Assembly (NCBI GenBank): GCA_019639175.1
Contig: JAHBSK010000008.1
Coordinates: 1 to 64,000 of the forward strand
From: Acidobacteriota bacterium
GTDB taxonomy: Bacteria; Acidobacteriota; Blastocatellia; Pyrinomonadales; Pyrinomonadaceae
Direction: 5' to 3'
DNA length: 64,000 bases
Position numbers and translations under genes: made by a program. Below the pieces are notes generated by a model that did not search any database, was not told where the DNA came from, and saw only the letters and a program-made list of their open reading frames with translations. This document shows, piece by piece, positions 51,344-61,088 of the stretch (the first letter of the stretch is position 1; the number at the start of each line of letters is the position of its first letter).

Positions 51344-54226
51344 ATGAACGCTGACCGCTGGAAAGAGATAGATGAAATGCTCGACGCCGCACTCGAACTC
51401 CCTGAGGCGGAGCGTGTCGCCTTTGTCGAATCGCGGACAGACGGCGACGATGAGTTGAAAAACGCCGTTATCGAATTGCTCGCCGCGTCCGACAGCTCGG
51501 AAAGTTTTCTGGAACGCCCCGCGTTGAACCTCGCGGCCGAGGCTTTCGCCAATGCGGAAACGGTTCATGACCAGTTTGGCTTTGCCGGCAGGAAAATTGC
51601 CAATTACCGCATCGTGCGGATGCTCGGCGCAGGAGGCATGGGCGAGGTCTATCTCGCCGTGGACGAAAAACTCAAGCGAAATGTGGCCTTAAAGATACTT
51701 CCGCCCGAATACGGCTCCCACGATGACCGCGTCCTGCGTTTCCAACTTGAGGCGCGTGCCGTCTCAAAGCTCAATCACCCCGGCATCGTGACCGTCTATG
51801 ACGTAGATGTGCATAAGGGCATAAATTACATCGCCACAGAATTTGTCGAGGGCAAAACGCTCCGCGAACTGATGGGCGACAGGTTCAAGCTGAAACATAT
51901 CATCGCCAATTCCATCCAGATCTGCGACGCCCTCAGCGCCGCTCACAACGCGGGAATAATTCACCGCGACATAAAGCCCGAGAATATAATGATCCGCAAG
52001 GACGGCTATGCAAAGATACTGGATTTCGGGCTTGCCAAGCTGACCGGGACAGGCCCCGAATCGCTCCAGGATTTTTCGGCGACCACCAAAGGCTCCATCA
52101 TCGGAACACCGGCTTATATGTCCCCTTCGCGGACTACGGACGATGCCATCGACCACAGAACTGATCTCTGGAGCGCGGGTGTTGTGCTTTACGAATTCCT
52201 CACCGGCGTGAACCCTTTCCGCGGAAAGTCCCGGCAGGAGACCTTTCAGGCCATTCTCACATACGACCCGGACGTGCCGAGTTCGCTCAACCCGGAGATC
52301 CCGCCCGAACTTGACCGCATTCTGATAAAAATGCTTGAAAAAGACCCCGCTCTTGGCTATCAGTCGGCCGGCGAGCTTCGCACGGATCTCAAACGCGTAC
52401 AACGCGAGATAGATCCATCGCCTGCATCAGCCGGAACCGGTATCGCACCGTTTTCACGGCCAGGATCTGCAAAACGTGTATTCGCTGCCGCCGCCATCGC
52501 CATAGTTGGAATGCTTGCGGCGGCGGCCGTTTATCTGGCGTTCATAAAGGACGACGGCGACCTGGCCGCATGGAACGAGGCGATACACGACCAGTTGACC
52601 GATGCCCAGTTCGTCGAGGCATTTCCGACACTCTCGCCGGACGGCTCCACGATAGTTTACGAGAGCGGTCCGGTAGGCCGCCGCGACATCTTTTCCCAGC
52701 GCGTTGGCGGCCGGAATCCGGTAAACCTGACCGCAAACTCCTCATCGAGCGACACAATGCCCGTCTTCTCGTCGGACGGACGCTATATCGCCTTTCGCTC
52801 AAGCCGCGAATCCGGCGGTGTCTATGTTATGGAGGCGACGGGCGAGAATGCGAGGCGTGCGGCGGACTTCGGGTTTCATCCTTCGTGGTCGCCGGATGGC
52901 GGCAGGCTTGTCGTTTCCGACAAAGCGGTCCGGGTACATACCGGCCACACCGTCCCCGAGAGTTCTCTCCACGTCATAGACATCGCCGACGGTGCCTCAG
53001 AAAAGCTGGAGGCCGGCCCGGACGCGATAATGCCGTCCTGGTCGCCAAATGGACACAGGATCGCCTTCTGGTTCGTAGAAGAAGGAAAGCAGGGCGAGCT
53101 TGCGACCATACCCGCCCGGGGCGGCAAGCCTGTAACTATCGCCTCCGACCCCGCGACCGACTGGAACCCCATCTGGTCGCCGGACGGAAAATATCTCTAT
53201 TTCGCAAGCAACCGCAGCGGTAATATGAACCTTTGGCGCGTCGGCATCGACGAACAGACCGGGAGAGAAACATCGCCGCCCCAGCCGATAACCACGCCGT
53301 CGCGTTACATCCGTCACATCGGCTTTGCCAACACAGGCCGGAGCATTGCCTATGTACGATACGAGAGCAAGTCGAACGTGCGGGCGGTCGATCTCGATCC
53401 CGACACGATGGCCGTCACCGGCCAACCGGAGTGGATCACACAGGGCAACAACGAGATCGGCAATCCTGACCTCTCGCCCGACCAAATGCGGTTCGTTGTC
53501 CGAAAACCGACGAACACTCAGGAAGACCTTGCCGTCTTTGACCGAGACGGCGGAAACCTGGTCGAGCTGATGAACGACCGCTTTCGTGAGCGCGGCCCGC
53601 GATGGGCACCCGACGGTAAAAGGATATTCTTCCATTCGGACCGCAGCGGCAAATATCAGGTCTGGTCGATAAATGCGGACGGCTCGGGTATCCGCCAATG
53701 GACAGAGAGCGATGCGGACGGGGCGATACAGGCTGTGGCCTCGCCATCCGGTGACCGGCTTGCCTACACCGAGATACACGGGAACCGCTATGTGCCCTTT
53801 ATGATCGATCTCGGGCTTTCGTGGAATGATCAAACGCCGCGGTCGATATTTCCTGAGAACGGCGACATCTCGCAGCGTGTCGAAGATTGGTCGCCCGACG
53901 GCACAAAGCTGTTGACCATCTCAATGGACCGCACAGGCGGCGAGCGCAGCATAGACGTTCTCGATCTTGCGACGGGAAAACTTGCGCAGATAACCGACAG
54001 CGGAGCACGCCCGGTCTGGCTCAGAGACAGCCGCCGCTTTATCTACACCTGGGACAACGCCGTCCACCTCTGCGATGCCGCAACGAACCGCTGCCGCCCC
54101 ATTTACCGGCCCGAAGGCTGCGAGATCCAACACGCCAATATCTCGCGTGACAATACACTCCTCTTTTACCGCTGCCTGCAGGTCGATGCCGGCATCTGGC
54201 TCATCCGCCCGCGCTCGGATAAGTGA
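51344..54226 (+). CDS. Ser/Thr protein kinase with TolB/PD40 beta-propeller, module B
   Basis: The protein has 960 residues. Kinase motifs GAGGMGEVYLA, VALKILP, IHRDIKPENIM, DFGLAKL and GTPAYMSPSR are intact. A membrane helix (VFAAAAIAIVGMLAAAAVYLAFI) precedes an outer beta-propeller of SPDGK/SPDG units. It is a full-length paralogue of 45621-48455 and is coupled to the ECF sigma 6 bp upstream. Activation-segment residues differ slightly from module A, and GC content is higher, so the two modules may be of different age or source. Confidence 0.93.
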   Translation: MNADRWKEIDEMLDAALELPEAERVAFVESRTDGDDELKNAVIELLAASDSSESFLERPALNLAAEAFANAETVHDQFGFAGRKIANYRIVRMLGAGGMGEVYLAVDEKLKRNVALKILPPEYGSHDDRVLRFQLEARAVSKLNHPGIVTVYDVDVHKGINYIATEFVEGKTLRELMGDRFKLKHIIANSIQICDALSAAHNAGIIHRDIKPENIMIRKDGYAKILDFGLAKLTGTGPESLQDFSATTKGSIIGTPAYMSPSRTTDDAIDHRTDLWSAGVVLYEFLTGVNPFRGKSRQETFQAILTYDPDVPSSLNPEIPPELDRILIKMLEKDPALGYQSAGELRTDLKRVQREIDPSPASAGTGIAPFSRPGSAKRVFAAAAIAIVGMLAAAAVYLAFIKDDGDLAAWNEAIHDQLTDAQFVEAFPTLSPDGSTIVYESGPVGRRDIFSQRVGGRNPVNLTANSSSSDTMPVFSSDGRYIAFRSSRESGGVYVMEATGENARRAADFGFHPSWSPDGGRLVVSDKAVRVHTGHTVPESSLHVIDIADGASEKLEAGPDAIMPSWSPNGHRIAFWFVEEGKQGELATIPARGGKPVTIASDPATDWNPIWSPDGKYLYFASNRSGNMNLWRVGIDEQTGRETSPPQPITTPSRYIRHIGFANTGRSIAYVRYESKSNVRAVDLDPDTMAVTGQPEWITQGNNEIGNPDLSPDQMRFVVRKPTNTQEDLAVFDRDGGNLVELMNDRFRERGPRWAPDGKRIFFHSDRSGKYQVWSINADGSGIRQWTESDADGAIQAVASPSGDRLAYTEIHGNRYVPFMIDLGLSWNDQTPRSIFPENGDISQRVEDWSPDGTKLLTISMDRTGGERSIDVLDLATGKLAQITDSGARPVWLRDSRRFIYTWDNAVHLCDAATNRCRPIYRPEGCEIQHANISRDNTLLFYRCLQVDAGIWLIRPRSDK

Positions 54227-54318
54227 TCCTGCAGCTCACGGCCTTTATTCCCGTCGCTCTCTGATTTTTATCTCAAATTGAGCTATCATTTTAGTTTGCT
54301 ATAATTTCGCCCGGAACT

Positions 54319-56133
54319 ATGCTCAGATTTTTTAACACATTATCGCGACAGGTCGAGGAGTTTCAGCCTTTGGAAGAAGGCAGGGTGCGGATGTATATCT
54401 GCGGGCCGACGGTTTGGAACTTTGCTCACATCGGCAATTTTAGGACGTTTATTTTCGGTGACATATTGCGGCGCTACCTTAAATATAAGGGTTATGAGGT
54501 TACGCACGTCTTTAACCTGACGGACATTGACGACCGCATCATAAACGAAGCGAAAGCAAAAAATATCAGCATTGATGAATTTACCGCACCCTATATCCAG
54601 TATTTCTGGGAAGATTTCGACGCGCTTGGCAATGAAAGGCCGGAAGTAACGCCGCGGGCGACGCATCATATACAGGAAATGATCGACATCATAGCCAGGC
54701 TGCTGGAAAACGGCCACGCCTATGAATCGGACGGCTCGATCTATTACCGCATCACCGCCTTTCCCGAATACGGCAAGCTTTCGAGAATAAAGTTTGAGGG
54801 CAATATCAGCGGCGGCAGCGCTCGAATAGACACTGACAAATACGATAAAGAAGACGCTCGCGATTTTGCCCTGTGGAAACTTGTCGGTGAAGACGAAGAA
54901 CCGGGTTGGGATGCGCCTTTTGGGCGCGGGCGTCCGGGCTGGCATATCGAATGCTCGGCAATGTCGATGAAGTACCTTGGTGAGACATTTGATATTCACG
55001 CGGGCGGCCAGGACCTTCAGTTCCCGCACCACGAGAACGAGATCGCCCAAAGCGAAGGAGCGACCGGAAAACTCTTTGCAAAATACTGGATACACAGCGA
55101 GTTCCTGAAAATAGACGACGTAACGATGTCCAAATCAAAGGGCAATTTCTTTACGTTTCGTGACCTCCGCGAACAGGGTTATTCGGCTCTCGCTATAAGA
55201 TATTTGCTTCTTTCCGTGCCGACTAGAAAGCAGTTGAACTTTACGTTCGAGGGATTGCAGGGAGCTGAAGCAACGGTCGAAAGGTTGAGGAATTTCCGTG
55301 CTTTAGTCAGCGAAGCTCAAACTACCGACGGGTCAAATGCTGATATTTCGGCTTTAGTCGCAAAGGCATTAGTTGATTTTGAATCATCTATGGATGATGA
55401 TTTCAATACTGCCGCCGCACTCGCGGTCATACATGATATGGTTCGTGAGGTAAATATCCTGCTCAGCAATGAAAAACTTCTTTCTGATGATCGACTGGCG
55501 GTTCTGGATGCAATAGTAAAATTTGATTCTGTCCTCGGCATTTTTGGAAAAGAAGAAGTTCTAGTGCTCGACGAGTATACAGAAAACCTCATTAACGAAC
55601 GTCAGGAAGCCCGACGCAATCGTGATTTTGCCCGTTCGGACGAGATACGCGATCACTTTACCGATAGTGGTATTCAAATCGACGACACAAAAGATGGGGC
55701 CAGGTGGTCAATTATAAAAGAAGCACGTTATGCAGAAAGGAGAGTGTTCGAGTTACTAAAAACCTTAAGCGGACGATCAGTCAACGGAAAATATCTTTAT
55801 TCCGAAGATAAGATTAGTTTTCCACATTTTGACAGCATTCACCATGAGATAAAATTATCCAAAGAGTTAAGGGCAGACATCGTTGGAAAATCTTCAGATG
55901 AACAATGGCTTATCGAAGTTAAAATGTCCGCAAACTCTCTACGTCCGCTGAGGCATCAACTCCAAATCTATCTTGAACACATGACAAAAGATACAGGTAA
56001 GAAGTCAGTCTTATGGTTAGTAGTGATGAGCGAACTCTCTGAGAATAAAAGGAAAATGTTGTCTGATTTAGGAATCTATATTTCGGATATTTCCGACATA
56101 AGCATACTTGAGCAACTTGTAGCTGATCAGTAG
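54319..56133 (+). CDS. cysS: Cysteinyl-tRNA synthetase with C-terminal PD-(D/E)XK-like extension
   Basis: The protein has 604 residues, about 140 longer than usual. Residues 1-465 are a complete CysRS: HIGN at 37-40, zinc ligands starting Cys28 and in WHIECSAMS / HAGGQDLQFPHHENE, and MSKS at 270-273. The end of the synthetase (ARSDEIRDHFTDSGIQIDDTKDGARW) is followed by an AT-rich tail of about 140 residues with D520, E533 and K535 (RADIVG...WLIEVKM), the pattern of a PD-(D/E)XK nuclease, then an LRHQLQIYLEHM helix. A displaced CysRS end is found downstream at 56185-56280. The GC content falls from about 55200 on. Whether the fused domain is catalytic is unknown. Confidence 0.9.
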   Translation: MLRFFNTLSRQVEEFQPLEEGRVRMYICGPTVWNFAHIGNFRTFIFGDILRRYLKYKGYEVTHVFNLTDIDDRIINEAKAKNISIDEFTAPYIQYFWEDFDALGNERPEVTPRATHHIQEMIDIIARLLENGHAYESDGSIYYRITAFPEYGKLSRIKFEGNISGGSARIDTDKYDKEDARDFALWKLVGEDEEPGWDAPFGRGRPGWHIECSAMSMKYLGETFDIHAGGQDLQFPHHENEIAQSEGATGKLFAKYWIHSEFLKIDDVTMSKSKGNFFTFRDLREQGYSALAIRYLLLSVPTRKQLNFTFEGLQGAEATVERLRNFRALVSEAQTTDGSNADISALVAKALVDFESSMDDDFNTAAALAVIHDMVREVNILLSNEKLLSDDRLAVLDAIVKFDSVLGIFGKEEVLVLDEYTENLINERQEARRNRDFARSDEIRDHFTDSGIQIDDTKDGARWSIIKEARYAERRVFELLKTLSGRSVNGKYLYSEDKISFPHFDSIHHEIKLSKELRADIVGKSSDEQWLIEVKMSANSLRPLRHQLQIYLEHMTKDTGKKSVLWLVVMSELSENKRKMLSDLGIYISDISDISILEQLVADQ

Positions 56134-56184
56134 CAATCATCATAGAGTATTTTCGTATTATTATACTAAGGAAGTCGAACTACT

Positions 56185-56280
56185 ATTACTCCCTGCTCTG
56201 ACGAAATACGTGACTTGCTAGCTGATAAAGGTATAATTTTGGAAGACACTAAAGACGGCGTAAGGTGGAAAAGAAAATAA
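56185..56280 (+). pseudogene. Displaced 3' end of cysS
   Basis: In one plus frame this remnant reads SDEIRDLLADKGIILEDTKDGVRW and ends KRK-stop, the normal C-terminus of a CysRS. It has no start and lies about 50 bases after the present cysS stop. It is similar but not identical to the copy inside the gene at about 55640-55705. It indicates that a new 3' end plus extra domain replaced the old one. Confidence 0.85.
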
Positions 56281-56373
56281 TGATTTGATAATCGTTGTGA
56301 TCCTAACAAATGAAAATGGCTCACATTCTTTCGAAAATGAGCCATTTCTATTCTCTCAGCAGTTTCTGCATGA

Positions 56374-56949
56374 TCACAAAACAACGCCTTCACAGAGTTT
56401 GCCGTCAACGCTGGTGTATTTCAGGCTCACGTCCCAGACCTCGTGTTTTTCGCTGCAATAGCATTTACAGGTGTCAAAGGGTTTTGAGTAGATGTGGATG
56501 CTGACAGCGTCCTCGTTGAAATCCGGCAGGTTGAGTATTTGGTGGATCGGTTCTTCGAGTTCGACCTTTGCGGCCAGGCAATCCGAAAGGTCAAATGTGT
56601 CTGTCTCACGCAGTTTGCAGTAGTTACGGCTTTCGTCACTCTCGACCACGGCAAAATTTTGCCCTCTCAGCTTTCCTATCGGCACGGTCATCCAGCAGCG
56701 TTGGCTGGAATGGTTATGTATCTGCGAAACCTGTCCCGATTTCCAGCAAATTGCCATCATCTCGAACCGTTCGTCCTTATATATAAGGTTGCGGGTATAG
56801 TGTTTGTCGCTCCAGTGAAGATAACGGCTGACCGTGTCAACATTCACAGGATTTGCACCAAGGTATTCATAGACCGTGTCACAAACAAATTCAGCATCCG
56901 GTATCTCTCGCAAACCCGCCACAAGATCTCCTATCGCAACTCTTCTCAT
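56374..56949 (-). CDS. Cysteine dioxygenase family protein
   Basis: The protein has 191 residues in a cupin fold. QIHNHSSQRCWMTVPIG gives the metal His pair of cupin motif 1 with the conserved Cys of the Cys-Tyr cofactor region; ESRNYC and HIYSKPFDTCKCY follow as in bacterial CDOs. The enzyme oxidises cysteine to cysteine sulfinate. It is 21 bp from dsbD on the same strand, and convergent with cysS. A cysteine-related grouping is plausible. Confidence 0.87.
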   Translation of the reverse strand: MRRVAIGDLVAGLREIPDAEFVCDTVYEYLGANPVNVDTVSRYLHWSDKHYTRNLIYKDERFEMMAICWKSGQVSQIHNHSSQRCWMTVPIGKLRGQNFAVVESDESRNYCKLRETDTFDLSDCLAAKVELEEPIHQILNLPDFNEDAVSIHIYSKPFDTCKCYCSEKHEVWDVSLKYTSVDGKLCEGVVL

Positions 56950-56969
56950 ATCCTCACCTCCAAAGGACC

Positions 56970-58874
56970 TTATTGCTCAGTTCCCTTTTTCAGAAAATTG
57001 ACGAATTCATTCTCATCCCGCGTTATTCCCGCAAACGTGGCAATGATCTTTCCGTCCGGTTCAACTATCGCATACAGCGGCAATGCCACCGTGCCGAATT
57101 TTTCCTCTTCCAGGCGATAGTTCTTTTCATAGATGTCGCCGATGCCGTCAGTGTATAGCGATACAAGCACCATTTTGGCAAATTCGGCCTGAACAGCCTG
57201 TTTGGGGAAAATATTCGCCTCCATCCATCGGCAATTAGTGCAGGTATAACCTGTAAAATCAAGAAAAACCCGCTTGTTCTCCGCCTTTCCTCTTGCCAAG
57301 GCTCCTTCGTAATCGTTCTTTATCCACTCCAGCCTTTCACCGGAACTGTTGAATGGACTCGTTGCAGAACGGTTCGTATCGAGCGGGAGAAATGCCTCCA
57401 GTTCGCCCAAATTACCGCCGAACAGCCCGGTCAAAAGATAGAACGAAACGGCCAGCGAAAGGATCGCGGACATCACACGGCCAACGCCCAAACGCTCAGG
57501 TTTTGAATCATGCGCAAGCTGAAATTTGCCAAGTAAATATAGCGTCAAAATTATACCTATCGCAATCCAAATGGCAAGCACCGTGTTTCGTGTAAAAATG
57601 CCCCATTTCCATATCAGATCGACGTTCGAGATAAATTTCATCGCCGCCGCGACTTCCAAAAAGCCCATCGCGACCTTGACCGAGTTCATCCAGCCGCCCG
57701 CACGCGGAAGCTGCGACGCAAGTTGTGGTATCAAAGCCAGAACAAAAAATGGCAATGCGAACACGGTCGAAAATACCAGCATCCCGATAAGCGGCATTTC
57801 CCATTCGCCCTGCGATGTCGCCACAAGCAGCGTCCCGACAAAAGGCGATGTGCATGTGAACGATGTGAGGGTGAACGTCAAACCCATCAACAACGCGCCT
57901 GCAATGCCGCTTCCCTCGCCTTCGGCGGAGCGTGTCAGGCTGTCTAGCTTTGTCAGAACACCGGTCGGAATATTTATCTCATACGCACCAAAAAGATTGA
58001 AGGCAAAGAAAAGAAAGATCGCCGTGATAAGGAGATTTATATATGGGTTGGCGGCAAAAAGATTGATGCCCGCCGCCCCGACAAAAAATGCCAGCATCAT
58101 TCCCAAAAGCGTAAACGTTGCGATAATGCCGACGGAATAGATGAAAGCGAGTTTTACCGATTTTGCGCGGCTGCCCGATGAATGATTGGTAAAATACGAC
58201 ACCGTTATCGGTATCATCGGAAACACGCACGGCGTCAGCAAAGAAATGAGAGCGAGCGATATGGCAAGCCAGATGAAAGGGCCGAGATCGGTCGGTGTCT
58301 GGCTGCTTTCCACCGTCGCGGTTTGTGTCTGAACGGTCTGGCCGTCAGAAGGCGTTTCCGCTGTTTGAGCAACGCTCCGCCGCCCCACATCTTCTTCACC
58401 ACTGAACGAAACGCGTTTTGTCCTCGGCGGCAGGCAAAGCGAATCATTGCAGATCTGAAACCGGACATCTAGCTTCAGCTCGTCGGCCTCTGCATCCCGC
58501 ACAGGCCGGAGCGTCATTTCAAATGCGGCCCGCTCCTGATAGAACCGCGACATCAGCGGCTTGCCGTCAATGATGAAATTGGGGTCAGGTTTTACTATCG
58601 GATCGGGAGCATTTATCTCGCCGACGATCTCAAACGGTGATGCCTCCGCTACATTGATGGTCGTGGCGTACGGGCCGCCTTTTGGCTGGTCCAGCGAATA
58701 AAGATTCCATCCCGGCTCGACCTCGGCCGTCAACGTCGCCTTGAACTCACGGCCTGCCTTGAAACCGGAAGCCGCTTCAGCAGATTCAAGTTTCCATTTT
58801 GAAGGATTCTGCGCGAAAACCGCCAAAGGAAAAAGGATCAATAGAACAGCAATGTTAAATAGGGCTTTGCGCAT
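56970..58874 (-). CDS. dsbD: Thiol:disulfide interchange protein DsbD
   Basis: From Met at 58874 the protein has 634 residues. A signal peptide leads into an N-terminal DsbD alpha-like domain with conserved Cys (FQICNDSLCLP). Eight membrane helices of the beta domain follow (TPCVFPMIPITVSYF, LASFTCTSPFVG type core). The C-terminal thioredoxin-like domain has FTGYTCTNCRWMEANIF, the CxxC active site. DsbD brings electrons from cytosolic thioredoxin to periplasmic proteins. It lies directly after (upstream in transcription of) the cysteine dioxygenase gene. Confidence 0.93.
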   Translation of the reverse strand: MRKALFNIAVLLILFPLAVFAQNPSKWKLESAEAASGFKAGREFKATLTAEVEPGWNLYSLDQPKGGPYATTINVAEASPFEIVGEINAPDPIVKPDPNFIIDGKPLMSRFYQERAAFEMTLRPVRDAEADELKLDVRFQICNDSLCLPPRTKRVSFSGEEDVGRRSVAQTAETPSDGQTVQTQTATVESSQTPTDLGPFIWLAISLALISLLTPCVFPMIPITVSYFTNHSSGSRAKSVKLAFIYSVGIIATFTLLGMMLAFFVGAAGINLFAANPYINLLITAIFLFFAFNLFGAYEINIPTGVLTKLDSLTRSAEGEGSGIAGALLMGLTFTLTSFTCTSPFVGTLLVATSQGEWEMPLIGMLVFSTVFALPFFVLALIPQLASQLPRAGGWMNSVKVAMGFLEVAAAMKFISNVDLIWKWGIFTRNTVLAIWIAIGIILTLYLLGKFQLAHDSKPERLGVGRVMSAILSLAVSFYLLTGLFGGNLGELEAFLPLDTNRSATSPFNSSGERLEWIKNDYEGALARGKAENKRVFLDFTGYTCTNCRWMEANIFPKQAVQAEFAKMVLVSLYTDGIGDIYEKNYRLEEEKFGTVALPLYAIVEPDGKIIATFAGITRDENEFVNFLKKGTEQ

Positions 58875-59090
58875 CACTAGATACAATTTACCATACGACG
58901 CCGACTCAATACAGCCTGATCAGCCATGGATATTTCCACCGGAAAAATGATGTTCATATGGCCGCATGGCTTTTTGACTTTAACAATATGTAATATGATT
59001 ACCGGAATATGAAAATGATATTTTTAGCGAGCGCTGTCTAACTCTGATCACGCATTAGAAACACCGCAGCGAAAGCCCGAACCGACCTAA

Positions 59091-59160
59091 CAGTTATCAG
59101 TTTTTTTTTCAACTGACAACTAAAAACTGACTGACTGTTAACTGTTAGAAATTAAGATCA
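59091..59160. repeat. Fold-back repeat of AACTGAC/GTTAACTG words
   Basis: Words such as CAGTTATCAG, AACTGACAACT and GACTGTTAACTG recur in both orientations before the DUF1304 gene. It resembles the short-word fold-back repeats in the tRNA array and at 59600-59685. Confidence 0.65.
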
Positions 59161-59161
59161 G

Positions 59162-59521
59162 ATGAAAATATTAGCCGTCATATTGACCGCATTGGTGGCT
59201 CTGGAACATATCGGGATCCTTATTTTAGAGATGTTCTTTTGGGATCACCCTGTCGGTCAGCGGATATTTGGAATGACACCGGAAATATCAGCATCATCGG
59301 CGACCTTAGCTGCCAATCAGGGATTGTATAACGGCTTTCTTGCGGCGGGCTTGATATGGGGGCTTCTGGCAGGAAGACGTGATGTAAAGATATTCTTCCT
59401 GGCGTGCGTCGTCATCGCAGGCATCTTCGGCGGCATTACGGCAAAAACCTCAATAATGTTCACGCAAGGGCTTCCGGCGCTGATAGCACTTGCTGCGGTC
59501 TGGTTTTACGATAAAGATTAA
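59162..59521 (+). CDS. DUF1304 family membrane protein
   Basis: The protein has 119 residues with four membrane helices (ILAVILTALVALEHIGILI, ASSATLAANQGLYNGFLAAGLIWGLL, IFFLACVVIAGIFGGIT, LIALAAVWFY). The motif MFFW...P..RIFGM...NQGLYNGFLAAGL is characteristic of DUF1304, function unknown. The gene stands alone, after a fold-back repeat. Confidence 0.88.
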   Translation: MKILAVILTALVALEHIGILILEMFFWDHPVGQRIFGMTPEISASSATLAANQGLYNGFLAAGLIWGLLAGRRDVKIFFLACVVIAGIFGGITAKTSIMFTQGLPALIALAAVWFYDKD

Positions 59522-59599
59522 GGTTTATTTGAAGACCGATGGCATGAACGTATCATTTTTTTAACTCAGCATCTGATTATTGGTCACAATGAAATTTCC

Positions 59600-59685
59600 C
59601 CAATTTACAATTATTCAATTTACAACTGACAATTGCCTGATTGATCGTGAATTGTAAATTGCGGCATTGTAAATTGGAAAATATG
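59600..59685. repeat. Fold-back repeat of CAATTTACAA words
   Basis: CAATTTACAATTATTCAATT and its inverse GAATTGTAAATTGC, with further ATTGTAAATTGG, form a long imperfect fold-back. No gene lies in this intergenic region (59522-59775). Confidence 0.75.
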
Positions 59686-59775
59686 TATTCTTAAAAACCA
59701 ACTGAAGTTCCCTTTTATGGGGTTTGAGTTTCCGGTTCCCGATCTTCATAATGCGTGATCCAGGATAGAAGACCT

Positions 59776-61062
59776 ATGACAGTTAAAAAATATCATTTGT
59801 TAATTATCGCCTTTATTCTCTCGGCTTTTCTTGCTCTGCCGCTTCCGCATGCATCGCAGGCCATTCCGAAAGCCGCGCCTGAAGCCGTCGGCATGTCCGC
59901 CGAGCGGCTTGCCCGTCTGACAAATGTGCTTGATGGATATGCGGCCGATGAGCGGCTTGGCGGCGGGGTTGTGATGGTTGCCCGTAACGGCAAACTGATC
60001 TACGAACATTCATTCGGACACAGCGACAAGGAAACGGCAAAAGCGATGAAGCGTGATTCGATCTTTCGCATTGCTTCGCAGACAAAGGCTCTGACCAGCG
60101 TTGGAATAATGATCTTGCAGGAAGAAGGAAAACTTCTTATCAGTGATCCGGTCTCAAAATACATCCCGGAATTTGCGAACAGTACTGTTGCCGTGCCAAA
60201 GGAAGGCGGCGGATATGACGTCGTAAAGGCAAAACGGCAGATAACGATCCGCGACCTGCTGACGCATACTGCCGGAATAGGCTACGGCGGCGGCCCGGCG
60301 GCAGATAAATGGAAAGAAGCCGGAATAACCGGATGGTATTTCGCCGACCGTGACGAGCCGATAGCCGAGACCGTAAAACGCATGGCCGCCCTGCCGATGG
60401 ACGCACAGCCGGGCGAGAGATTTGTTTACGGATATGCAACAGATATTCTCGGCGTCGTAATTGAGAAGGCGAGCGGCAAAACACTGGATGTTCTCCTGCG
60501 TGAGAAGATATTGGAACCGCTGAAAATGAACGACACTCATTTCTATCTGCCCGAATCAAAGAAGGACAGGTTAGCAACGGTGTATTCGGCGAGGACCGAC
60601 GGCAAGATAGAAAGAACGGCTGACAAAAGCGAAATGATCGGCCAGGGCGGTTATCTGACAGGCCCGCGAAAGAGCTTTTCCGGGGGAGCCGGACTTCTTT
60701 CGACCGCTCCGGATTACCTCCGCTTTCTGCAGATGATGCTCAATGGCGGCGAACTGGACGGCGTCAGGATACTCAGCCGCAAATCCGTCGAACTGATGAC
60801 CGTTGATCACCTCCGCAGCATTCCTTACAGCAGCGAAGGCCAGGGCTTCGGACTCGGCTTTTCAGTCACAAAAGACATCGGCGCACGCGGCGTCCCGTCC
60901 TCCGTCGGCGAATACGGCTGGGGCGGCGCTTACCACTCAAACTACTGGGTCGATCCAAAGGAAAAACTCGTCGTTGTATATTTCACACAGCTTATCCCGT
61001 CAGGAAATATTGATGATGTCGGTAAACTCAGGACACTCATTTATCAGGCGATAGAGCAATAA
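59776..61062 (+). CDS. Serine hydrolase of the beta-lactamase/class C family
   Basis: From Met at 59776 the protein has 428 residues with a signal peptide (LLIIAFILSAFLALPL). The catalytic SxxK is SQTK in RIASQTKALTSVG; the Tyr motif is YGYATDILG; the C-terminal KTG-equivalent region is GWGGAYHSNYW. All point to a penicillin-binding-protein/esterase-type serine hydrolase. Usual substrates are D-amino peptides, lactams or esters; the specific one is unknown. No resistance role can be read from the sequence. Confidence 0.9.
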   Translation: MTVKKYHLLIIAFILSAFLALPLPHASQAIPKAAPEAVGMSAERLARLTNVLDGYAADERLGGGVVMVARNGKLIYEHSFGHSDKETAKAMKRDSIFRIASQTKALTSVGIMILQEEGKLLISDPVSKYIPEFANSTVAVPKEGGGYDVVKAKRQITIRDLLTHTAGIGYGGGPAADKWKEAGITGWYFADRDEPIAETVKRMAALPMDAQPGERFVYGYATDILGVVIEKASGKTLDVLLREKILEPLKMNDTHFYLPESKKDRLATVYSARTDGKIERTADKSEMIGQGGYLTGPRKSFSGGAGLLSTAPDYLRFLQMMLNGGELDGVRILSRKSVELMTVDHLRSIPYSSEGQGFGLGFSVTKDIGARGVPSSVGEYGWGGAYHSNYWVDPKEKLVVVYFTQLIPSGNIDDVGKLRTLIYQAIEQ

Positions 61063-61088
61063 TGCGATGAAATTACGTGTGATAAAAC

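Noticed and set aside
45618..54226. Kinase genes as eukaryote-type effectors
   Set aside because: The layout with ECF sigma genes and outer TolB propellers is a well-known bacterial signalling design, common in Acidobacteriota.
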